Shown: positions 49,501-61,839 of the stretch, piece by piece
How the letters are laid out: every line of letters starts with the position of its first letter
Position numbering within the stretch: position 1 is the first letter of the stretch
Assembly: GCA_021397845.1 (NCBI GenBank)
Contig: CM038040.1
Location: 23,162,315-23,226,314, forward strand
DNA length: 64,000 nt
Source: Areca catechu
Lineage: Eukaryota; Streptophyta; Magnoliopsida; Arecales; Arecaceae
Reading direction: 5' to 3'
Position numbers and translations under genes: made by a program
Notes under the pieces: model-generated
What the model was told of the DNA's origin: nothing
Database searches by the model: none
Seen by the model: only the letters and a program-made list of their open reading frames with translations

Positions 49501-52500
49501 TTAAGAAGTCAAAGGTTATGATAGCATCAAGTTGAACGTGATGTTGATACTTGGCAAACTGTAGATTGTCTAAAAAATAAAAAATGAATTGTATTAAGTG
49601 CTTTGTCCCCCAATAATACATATGAAATTGGCTCCTGTTTTATTTCATTATCTTTGATAAATCATCAAAAATGTTTTCATGAATGTGCCTGTTTATGTAT
49701 GCATGCATGCTTGTCTAAATATATAGATGTATACGTGTAATGATCTAGGCAGTGGTGACATAGGTAATGCAGGGCCTATTAAGTCATTTGAGCTAGGCAA
49801 CCATTAGTAACAAACTAGCAATGATAATCTCATCACTTGTTCATTATTGGTCTTCTAGTTCCTTGTCCAGTCAGCATATATAGTACATAAACACTACATA
49901 GGAAGGTGACGTATCCTTGTGGCTGGTTGTATATATTAGTTCTTTAATATTATTTCATACAAAAATGCACCGAACCTTCTAAGAGGCAAAACTATCATAT
50001 GGGCATTTATTTTTCACCCAGTTCACTTACCTTGCTAATTGTATCCTTTCTTCATCTTTTTGCTAACATTCTGATCATCTGATGTAGCTCATGCTTCTCA
50101 ACCAGGTATCTTGCTGCTTTTACAATAAACCACGTGTGGATACATGGGGAATAAGCATAAACACATGGATGTAGAATAGTTTTGCTGATTATCTCCTCTT
50201 GCATCCAAATAGGTCTTGAAGGGTGTTCTCTTCATGAGTGGAATTTTGTTTCTTTTTCTCATTGGATGAATGATATAAAGTCAATGAGATTTTGTCACTT
50301 GCTTTACTTTTTACATGAAGAGCTGTCTATCTGTGTTCTAGCTGTGTACATCCCTTTTTCTTAAACTGGGCAGGCTCCAGTAAATGTTTTCTCTCTGATT
50401 TTACTTCCTTGCACATTCTGAGATCTGCTGCTATATGTTTGATCTTATTAATATTTATTTATTTTTGATAGAAAGATGTTAATTATAAAAGAATGGAGTA
50501 ACAAGAAACTACACAAAATGACTTTGAATCCAATAATTTATGATACATCAGAAATTAAACATGCATCCCATGTGTGATTGCAAATCAGACATGAGCTACT
50601 AGGTCCTGATATTATATATATATATGTGTGTGTATATGATGTGCAGGGAATCTTATCTGCTGCAGTTTTATCAGTTGTACCACTGATACGTCCCTATCAG
50701 TGGCAGAGCCTACTAATGCCAGTATGCAACCTTTTTTTCCTTACATTACCGATGATATGTCTACAGTGGAATATTCTTTAAAGCAGCTCTATATATTTAT
50801 GTATATCGTGCCACCAATGAGTAGCTTTACATGTAAAATCCAGATTTTGCCAAATGACATGCTGGACTTTTTGGATGCACCTGTTCCATACATAGTGAGT
50901 TTCCTTGCATACTTCAACTCTTCCATATTTCTTTTTGACTGTGGATCATCTCATAATTGTTCTTGGATCTTGATTAAGTTATAAAATTGATGATGCTAGG
51001 AACAATGCACTTTTTTCGTGCAATCTACTGCTGCACAAGCTCTTTGTTAAGTAATGACTATATTCTTCCTAGAAAATCATAATGCTCTTATTTTTATTAT
51101 TTTAGCCTATGTTTCCTTGCCTTTATTTTTCTTTCCCCTTAACCCTGCTGAAATTATATTGGCATTCAATTAAAAATGTTCCATTACATTGTTGATAACA
51201 ACAGAGAGAACTCTGAGTTAAGTGACTTCAACACTCATTTTTGTAGAAGATTTGCATATTATTGGTCAAAGCTAACAACTTTTTCAATAGTATCAAGTAT
51301 GCCATGTAGAAGAAGAGTTAAACATATACTTGTATGCTAGACCAACCTAATATGCATATCCTCTACATTGATCTTGAATGCAAACTTGCAAAAAGTAAGT
51401 GCTTAGGCTCAGGGTTTTAAAGCTGGCTTGAGCTAGTCTTTGCCAGCAGGGACGAACCATGTTGGGCTGGTACTGGCACCACCATTGGGGCAACTTAACA
51501 TTTATTTTAAATCTCTTTTTATATTTTTAGTTAAAAATTAATTTTAGGTTGTTGTTATTTTTTGTTGTTTCCTAGCCATGCATTATTGCATATTCTTGGC
51601 ATGGCATGTTGTTGCAAGCTAGATAACCCAAGAGGGTAGAGAGGGGGTGAATTGTATTTTTCAAAAATTTAAATCAAATATGTGCTGTCTTTGAAAATTT
51701 GTGGAGCGATGGTGAGCAGAATTTAGTGCTTTGGCTATTCTAGAATGAGATGCTGAAGGTAAGAGTAAAGAGATAAGAAAACATACACAAATACACAGAA
51801 ATTTTATCGTGATTCGGTGTATCCAACACCTACGTTAACTCTCCAAGCCTTTCCTTGAAAATTTTTACTTTAATCTCTCCAAGATTATAGCTGGATTGTT
51901 TTACCGGGCTCACAATCCAAAATCCTTTATAGCCAATCCGTGGCTAAACACCTAAATTCAATCTCCAATTGAAATTAGAAAATAAAAGAATCAAGAAAGA
52001 AGAATATGAATACAAAGCTCCTTGAAGTGAACAAAAATAAAGCAATAATGCATTAAAAATGACTTCTAGGAATCTATAGATACTTCAAAGCTTGTCTCAT
52101 TACTGAGAAGCCAATGAGTAGACTCGGTCTCAGTTCACCAAAGTTTATTTTTCTATTTTTTTACTGTTGAGTTGGCTTAGATTGTTGGGCCGACTCGATT
52201 GCCATTCCATAGAAAATTATCCTTCTATAGAGCACTGTTGAGTCTGCTAAGATAATTGGGATCGAATCAGTTTCTATCTGAGTCGACTCACTTGCCATTT
52301 GGGTCGACTCAGTTATCAACATTCAAAAATATTGTTTCTATATTTTCAGCTCCTAATGTTGAGTCGACTCGATTTTTATTCGAGTTGGCTTGGCAGCGTA
52401 CCGGCTGAAACTCTCTGTGCCAAGCTGAAACTCTTTTGTATTAGGTTAAAACTTTGATCCTTCAAAAAATTTCTGACTCCACATCCCAATACACTGTTTT

Positions 52501-55500
52501 TACTTGAAGTTCACTGGCTTTTTCTTTTCTTTGGAGCTCCAAAAACATGTCTTTCACATCAAAAATTGTTATTCTTAATCTTTTCTTTTAGTACTTTAAT
52601 ATTTCCTGAAACATAAACTTATTTAACTTATTAGTTACATTATATACTTAAATGTTTTGTTGTTCATCAAAATCAATCATTGGGACCAACACGTGTGCTA
52701 TGTCTGCCACTAGGTGTCATGCTCCATGGAAGTGACAATTTTAGGCTATAATTTTTGTGGCCATGCCACTGTTTATACCTAGGAATTGGATAGTACTTGA
52801 GCAGCTTCTGGGTGCCTGAGTTCCTTCATGTGTTTAAGAATGCTAGAATGTTTTGCTGAGCCTGTTTAAATAATCAAATTGATTAGAGAAATGATTCCAC
52901 AAATGGATATTTCAATTCTTTAGCTGTGATATTAAGATGTCTAGTTTCGATCTTGCTTGCTTAAGAGATGGGATTGTTGAACTGGTCAAACATGGTAATT
53001 AGGTTACTGATGACAATCATTAATGATAGATAGGCTCCTGAGTCCTGAAGCTGAGCTAGGCAATTAGATGGACCATGCTAGGATTTAGGTCCATGAATGA
53101 GCAAAAGCAGTTGCACTATTTTCACAAAAAAGAGTAACTGTAGGAGTTTGTCTAAGTTGCTCATTATTTGATGGCTCATCAGGTTAGATTAATGCAATTG
53201 AAACATTTTGAGCTATTAGGTCTTGAGTTGAAAAAAGGAACATGGCATTTTTTTGAATTCATCATGTCTGGACACTTAGAACAATCATCTAAGCACATAT
53301 TATATGAGGGCTTCTCGATCACTAATTGACATAGGCAACCACTTGATCTGTCAAGTATCCATTCTGACAGCTTTGCTGAGAAGTTGGAGACTATATCCAA
53401 TCCCTTGGTTTTACAATTCATTTATAAAGAGAACTTAAAAATAGGTTGTATTCATCTAGGAAGCATAACTTTGTTATGCACCAATCTGCTTCTCATCAGA
53501 TAGGATCCTGCTGAATCAGTGCTTTATCTATCTTAAACTTTGTAATTTCTTCATCGTTATTATTCATGGGCACACCTGCTTATACTTATCGGGAAAGCAC
53601 ACTCCACTTACATTTTCTACAAAGACATGTGGATAAGCAGATGTTCATTAGTCTTATACTTTTAACTTTTACTTCACAGTTTATAACTTCTTTGTTTTTC
53701 ACTTTTCATCAATTTAACTTCTTCTTGTTGCTATCTCTTTGAGAAGTGTTTGTTGTATGTGTAGGTTGGCATAAAAAAAAAGACTCCTGACATACTACCG
53801 AAGTTAGCAAATGCCATTCTCATTGATGCTAACAAGAACCAGGTGAGCAGGGCCTTTACTGCTAGATTTGTCTTGTAGTTATATACAGACTAGTATTTTA
53901 AGCGTGCCATGCATGTGCCTTTAAAGGAGGGTGACGGGAGAAGAAAAGGCATGTGGATTCTATTGCATTTTTTTTAAAATTATTAGATAAGGCACATGGA
54001 GGCTTTGCAATCAAGAAATCTGGCCTCACATGCCCAGTGTTAAAAGTTCTCTTTATATGTAAAGATCATATGCTCAGCAACTTAGCATCAGGATTGCTCG
54101 TGTCAAATTTCTTGTTTGACCTCCTTCCTCTGGTATTGCTACAAGTATAGTGTATAAGTTGATGTAATTAACATGCTAAAATTTGTATATTGAGGAACGA
54201 TAGGGGTTCTTGGAACATTGTTGTTAAAGTTTTGAAACTAGATCACCATCTATCACAATTTTCTGGAATTTGCTATTATTGAAACGTCACTCATTTTAAA
54301 TTTCTTATTTCAATTTTCTTCTTATCTTATTGCCAGGAGCATGCTAAATAAGACCGACTGATAACATGATGTTAGCATTTGCTATAATAGATACGCATAT
54401 ATTTAGGTTTCACAGAGTTCATTTTCTGGACATTGTTGTTGTAATATTAATAAAATCAAACAGAATTGTGAGAAAATCAATGTTTTGCATAAGATTTGCT
54501 ATTGGGTTAAAAGTAGTTGAAGAATCGAAATGCTTGCTGGCATGTGGCATCTAGACGAACCTGTGTATTTCAATCTACCAAGAAATACAAGTACCAGTTT
54601 TCTTTACTTGATAACAATCAGGCAAAATTGTGTGTGTATATAGATACATACATTCATACACATGAGGAACCTGTTAATCAGGCAAAACTTTGCTACTTCA
54701 AAATATATAGGACCTATAATGGGCCAGTCCACCCTTTGCGTAAGTCTGTAATGTTCAATACACGTGAATGCAGGAGCCTTATACTTACTAATTATTATTA
54801 TTATTATTATCATCATCATCAGATTTGGTGTAATTTAAGAAAATTATTTTGATGTTATTGCATAGGGGCTGAGATTACTATCTATTAGTCAATGTTTTTT
54901 AAAAAAAAACATAGGTGCCAGAGGGGGAGGCAGGAGGCTGACTAATGCTTGTGTGCCAAGCGAGCACCCAAAAGTGAAGGCAGACTAAAAGAGGAGTTAT
55001 CTAAAAGAATATTTATAATCTAAAATGAAATATGACATATCGAATAAGATGTTGCAAGTCAACTTGGCAACATGAATTAGGAATTGCGATATTCAATCAG
55101 CCTCGATGCATGGACATGATGCAGAACACTAAGGCAGATGAGTAGGCAGCTAAAGCAGCCATGATTTAGAACACAGTTCTGAAATCCCATATTCTGTGGG
55201 TTTAGTATCTGCAACTCCTACTTTGGTGTTGGTTTACATATGTTTGAGTTATTCATCAAACCTTGCAAATTTAGGTAGCTTGTACCAGGGTGGTAGACTT
55301 ACATTTGATATTGTGTTATGATATATTTTTGGTGTCTTTCTATGTGGGGTTCAATGGGAATCCGGATTTTGCAATTTCTGGTAAGTAAACATTGGACTCT
55401 TTGAAACCTGTATAACTGATGCAGAAAATGTGGAGCCATTTTAAAGGAATTCTATGAGTTATTTTTGCTTTTCAGTGATGTCAATATGTGATTCTTGTGA

Positions 55501-58500
55501 TTAGAAGAATGTAGAACTAACAAACTCGAGGACTGATTCTTATGTTTGGAGTGCATCTGCAAAATTTCTTTTTTTGAATTTTCTTTCACTTTTCTTTTTC
55601 CTTTTTTCATGGCCTTTTCTATTTTGGTCTACAACATAGTTCTTTTCCCTCAATTAAACCCTTCACATCTCCCTCGTGGATAAATGCATATATATCTCAT
55701 CATCTATTTAATTTTCATATTCAGCTATAGTCGAACTGTTTAACTTCAGAATTTTTCAAGAAATTCTGGCAATGTAAAATGTAGTTATTATCTCATGTTG
55801 ATTCCCTTAAGTCAATTAAAACCTTAGATTCCTGAATGCTAGGTTCATAGCTGGGGATCTGTGACCTTTTCTCGTTAAGAGTTTTCCTGGTTCACTTATA
55901 TTGGAAAATTAAGTCTCAACTCTCAACATGAAATTCTAGCAAGTCTTTAGATCAGTCTGAGTTCTGATACATCTTAAAGCCCCAGAAAAACCTGTCTTTT
56001 TCCTTATGCTGTCCTACAACAGTTCGTTATCAGAATAGGTTAACTATCATGTATAGCTGTCAAGAGCATTTATCAGCCTTTGCTATCAGAAGAGGTTTGA
56101 TATTGATCCAAAGACAGCATAGTCATTGTTGATCAGCCTTTACAATCCTTTAACTCAAGGCCAAATTGTGAATGTAATGGCCCTTCAGAATTCCTGACAC
56201 AAAGAATTAACAATTATACATGGTAAGCAAAGCATGAAATCATCGATTATTGTGGGACATCTTCAGGCATGCGAGGCAGCAGAGTCAACAAGACTGAATT
56301 TCTTGTGTGCTTGTTCAGGATTAATACATCTGTATCATGGAATCAGATAGGAGTTGATTGGGCCATGGAAAATACCTGGTGTTGAGTTTTCCTGACTCAT
56401 CGGATGTAAAGGAGGGTTGTCTCCACATACGGTTACTGAAAATGCAAAACGACAAGTGAAGAATTGTTATGCTGGTTGCATGATAAAAGGCATGGATTTG
56501 TTTTGTGCATATAAGCTCTAAAAAGCTTTCCAATAGTTGAGAATGAAGACTGTTTGGACTACATGGTGATTATATTATCAGGATGGAACATAAAATGTGA
56601 TGTTATTTGCAATACATGGTGAATGAGGATCCATAAACCAGAACCCAAATAGTTAGGAAAAGGTTAGATGGTTATGGATATGGTTTGATTTGTTAGGAAT
56701 ATAATCTCACAATCTTCTCCATATCAAGTATCTAGTATGTGGGAAGTTGCTAGTTTCCTTTTTAGTAGGTGCTAATTTCATTTTTGTAATATTTATTTTT
56801 CACTTGTATTTTCCTATTTTCCTATCTTGTCAAAAAGGGTATTGTTACAAAATTATAATCAAAGGAGGTGATCCGTAGCTCTAATTACTTTTTGTTGTGA
56901 CATTACATTATTGACATAATTACATCATAATATGTGGTCATGATGTTCTTGTTGTCATGTGTAAGTTGCATAAGTTTATACATTGTGCATGTAGCAAGAT
57001 TTTATATCCCAGTCTTGGACCTAGTATCAATCAGAGATTGGATTGGTATAGGGATAAAATTGTACTGGCACTTTGGGTGGCCTCGAATTATGGAAGTCAC
57101 TAGAATGCTAACTTCTTTTTCTTCCCTTGTTCGTTTTTTGCGATGATTGTTTAGAGACTTTTTAGGATTTGTTTAGGTGTTTCTCAATTTTTAGTTTAAT
57201 AATAATTTTTATGAAAATAATATTGTTATATAAAAAAGAAAATGCATAACCAAGAATGTTTGATGTCCAACCCAAGGTTTCAAATCCCGTGAGATGGGGC
57301 TGTCCCGATTTTTCTATGGAACGGGATGCATCGGCATCTCGTCCCGTCCCGTCCCGACACTCGAGAGTCCCAAGGTGTTCCGATTGGGATGCTAGGATGC
57401 CGGCTGGATATCCTGTCCCAACATATGGGTTGGTACCCTGTCCCGGTATCCCATGAGACGTCCCGCTCGGACCTGAATCCTTGGTCCAACCTATAACATA
57501 TGAAATATTCATGCCTCATGAAAAAGAGCTCATGGATTCCCTTTTCTCTTAAAAGAAGACCGTCAAAATTGATAAAAAAGAAATGAGGTGGGATAGGAGA
57601 TTACTAGGTTTTTAATCTGGATGGATTAAGGGTTGGTGGAGACCAGACCTAAGCAATAAAATCTGGATATGAGCTCCCTTTCTTCTTGTTCTTTTTCTCA
57701 CTTCTCATTTTCCTTCTCTCACCTATGAAGTGAAAAGAGAAAAGAAGAGGCGTGCACATCTCTCTTTGACACAGCCAAGCTAGTATTGGTGGATAGTGGT
57801 TAATGCTGGTAATTGGCCCAGCTCGTGCTTGCTGGAACCGAGACAATGCAAGTTTTCAAGCATCAAGATCTTAGAGTTGCCTTAGGACTTGTCATGGGTC
57901 CAATTTGGAATGGCTGAGATGGAACCATGCAGATATGGTTTCGAAACCTTGCTATGTTGAGTCTATATATGTGCACCCTTGTATGTGTTGTTATAATCAC
58001 CTTGGTACCAGAACTCAACCCATGTTATACACATGGGAACACAGAACAAGGAGCAACTTGGAAGAGACATGGACATGTGAAAGAGTGGAGGACAAATAAA
58101 GAGTCACTCAGTAGTTTGAGTGTATCATTAAAGCTAGGAAATGCTACCTTCCACCAAAGCTACACAAGAAAGGTGCAAACCTGGTTCGCTAGTGAACTAC
58201 AAAGAGCAAATTGACATTTTTGGCCCCCAAAACACTCAAACTCCTTGTTAATCACACTAAAAACCAGGTTTATACCCATAACAATGCTCTTAGGCAAGGT
58301 TTTAAATCCCGTGGGATGGGACTGTCCCGGTTTTTTCATGGAATGGGATGCATTGGCATCCCGTCCCATCCCGACACTTGGGATAAGGGATGTCCCTTGG
58401 TGTCCCGATTGGGACGCTGGGATGCTTGCGGGACATCCTGTCCCAACACATGAGATGGTACCCCATCTCGGTGTCCCACAGGACATCTCGCTGAAACCTG

Positions 58501-61500
58501 AATCCTTGCTCTTAGGATAGGTCTCAGAACAAATATGGTGGTTTGGCATGTGTAATGCACATGAGGACCTTGGAAAACTATGATCACGATCATTTTTTTC
58601 CTGATATATATGCAAGTTTATAAGTATAAACACATTCTTGGCTGGTGCGTTTGTCCCATTTCTTAGAGAAAAAGAAATAAAACAAGAGATGTGTAATTGT
58701 TAAAGAGAGGAGTATTTATAAAATTATGAATAATAGATATATGACATGGAGACAGGGATGAAGTGGTCCTCAGCATTTTGATTTATTATTAATTGACATT
58801 TGAGCTTATGCATCAAATGATCCACTCTTAAACATGCTAATAATGTTTTATAGTTATTGACACTCTTTATTCAATCAATCCCTTCAAAATACTAAATTGG
58901 ATAGTTAAGCAATAGCTAGTTTCATCGTTATGGTCACGTAGTTCAATCCTTGATTAGAATACCAGTGCAGGTTCCACAAGGCTGAACCAAGAAGTCGGTG
59001 CAAGACCTCTTGATTATATATCGATAGATGTTGTTTGTACAACTCTTTTTTCTTTTGCTTTTTTTTTTGTGGGGGGCGGGGTGTGGGGTTTGCTTAACTT
59101 TATGCATAATGGTTTATGCAAGGGTAGCAACTAGCAATTATGGTCCTCTTATTTGTTCCTAGTTATTTCTTTAAACAAACATATTTAGATTTAGATTAAA
59201 GGAGTTCTTATGAGAACTAGATATACTCCACTACTGAATCTATATTTTGGATCTAAAATGTGATGCCATGATGGTATGAGAGACCAAAATGGTCAGCTCT
59301 GTTTCCTAAAGATGTTGTTTGCGAATGATTCCTTACACTTAGTATGGAAGCTGCTCAAATATGTGCTGGAGTTCTTTCTCCTTCCGATTGCTGTGAATTA
59401 CTTGTAGCAACTTCAGTAGAAATAATTCTTTGTAATGTATTGAAATTTGGATTCTATTTAAAAGAACTCTGATTGGTCATTCCATTGCACAAGTAGGTGA
59501 GGTCACCCTCGATGCCGCAATTGCCCCGACAAAGAGAGTTGCTATCATCTCTTGGTCCGTATCATGCAAAGCTAGTGGGTGAAAGCTTTCTAGCAAGAAA
59601 AAGGCCAATTTATGAGTGCACAGATGTACAGGTAAGTTCTTGAAGATTTAAACAAGTTAGAATCTTTTTATCATTTTATTTATTTATTTTTTTATATCCT
59701 TCCATATATCTTTTATTATTCAAGTAATTGAACTGAATAAGTGTAAAATAATCTACAGTTAAAAAAAATTGTCTTGGTGCAAGGCACTGCCTCGTCATGC
59801 ATTGTGAAGATGCTTTATTTGATGGAATGCAATGAGAAGCACAGCTTCTCTGGCCACTTTCATTAGAAATGTGTTGACAATTCAGTTAACATGCCAGAGC
59901 ACCTAAATACTTTCAGTGCAATTAGTAGTGCTTGTAATTCAGCCTTGATGAGGAGCTGAAATATTGACAATTGATTTTGTGAAGTTTTAAAAATTATTTA
60001 TTTAGGTTAAAATGCTTTTCCTGACTGTTGGTATTTTTCGAGGATTTGTACTATCATGCCTGTTTTATAACTTATATCTCATCTTACTTAGCAAGTGGCA
60101 GGAATTTGCACTTCATATTTGCGCCAAAACCAAAGTCATTGTTATGATATAAGCAACATTCCTTTGAACATTCTCATTAGCAATCAGACATTATGCTGGA
60201 AGTCAATGCGCATACACTGTCATTGCTCTGTCTTGCATTTTGTGGGAAAAGAATACAATAACTGAGTTATGTCAGATGGCTTTGGTATATGCTGTCATTC
60301 TTGTGTGTTACATCATTTAAGGGAAAAAAAGATACATTTACTTTGGCCCTCTCTTTTCTTTGTTGGTTGAGGTAGAAGAGGCCTGTAGGTGGGCTACAAA
60401 ATAGAGCAACTCACCCCCAAATACTGCTAACTCCCAAACTCTTGTGAAGACAGAATTGACCCAAGTCTCCCGTACAACCACCAGACACTCTACCAGCTTG
60501 ATCAGTTGGCACCTTAAAGTGAAAAAGGAAAAATAATAAGAACACACACATAATTGTTAAGCATGTTTGACATCCTTCTCAATCTTTAGCCTAAATCAAC
60601 AGTAGTATATGACACCATCTTCTTCCAGGACTAATATTCAGTCAAGCTTAATTTTCTTAATCAAGGAAATAGGAGTGGTTTTAATTGTTTGAAACTATGT
60701 TGACTTCTTTTTGATGCTCTATACTGTTTCTACTTTTCCTGCATCTACAGGTTGAAGCTGCTAAAGGTTTCTTAACAATTCTTAGATCCTATCTAGATTC
60801 TCTGTGCTCCAACCTAAGATCTCATACAATTACAAATGTGCAATCAAATAATGACAAGGTTTCTTTCTAAACTTGATTACTTGTTTTTAACCTTTTCTTC
60901 TAAGATAATGATATATATACATACACTCATATATACATATATACATATATGCTCCTCTTGATCTATTCCTTTCAAGTCCAAAAATCAATAATAGGGCATC
61001 TAAATTGAAGATCCATATAGTTGATTATGAGCTACACTATGCCTAGAAGCCAGAAAACATGTGTTTTGGTAGTCTAAACCCTAAACCCTAAAACCCTAAA
61101 CCCTAAACCTCAAGTGGGTGCAAACATGATATGAGACTATGTTTTGCTATGATCTAAGCATTAAAATCTATTGATTTTGAATTTATGGATGCTTTAACAT
61201 GTTTAAATCATGATCGATAAGGTGGATTTTCAGTTTAAATGCTTTATCATGTATTTAGCCCACTAGCACAATGAAAATCATTTATTTCTGTGTCCATATG
61301 ATGCATAGGTTAGAGAGTAGAGACTGTCAAAATATAAGAATTTTGATTTCTAGGCATTTTTAGTGGTATAGATCATATGATAAATGATCAATGGTATGGA
61401 TCTTCGATTTATGTGTCCATTATTGATTTTGGAGTCGGGGGAATCGGTACCCCCTCCTCTTGAGAGAAGCATATATATCATGATAATTCCTTTAGTTTAA

Positions 61501-61808
61501 TTTTACATTATCATGTTCTATAGAATGTTTACTTGCAAGACTGCGTGAATGATCTTTTGGTCTCATAGTGATTTTCTTGGTTAGAACCAAAGATTGTAGA
61601 TGACGTCAAACTAAAATTTACTGACTTGATATTGATATTGTTTTTTTACAAGATGTAATTTAAAGTTGAGGCCGTTGAGGTGATGTGTACATTTTAAGAG
61701 AGCTTAGAACACCAGGAGACCACTGCCTGGTCTTCCATTAAAACATACAAAATACTATATTATATATACATATTATACTATTCTAGAAATTAGTGTAATT
61801 GCATCCCT

Positions 61809-61839
<31 letters not shown>

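Noticed and set aside
51411..51490. Separate hAT element starting CAGGGTTTTAAAGCTGG
   Set aside because: No matching opposite end or 8-bp duplication was found; kept only as a remark in the intron entry.
60452..60513. Genuine tRNA gene
   Set aside because: A- and B-box-like motifs exist, but the acceptor stem does not pair and the anticodon arm is not convincing. A SINE relic is more likely.
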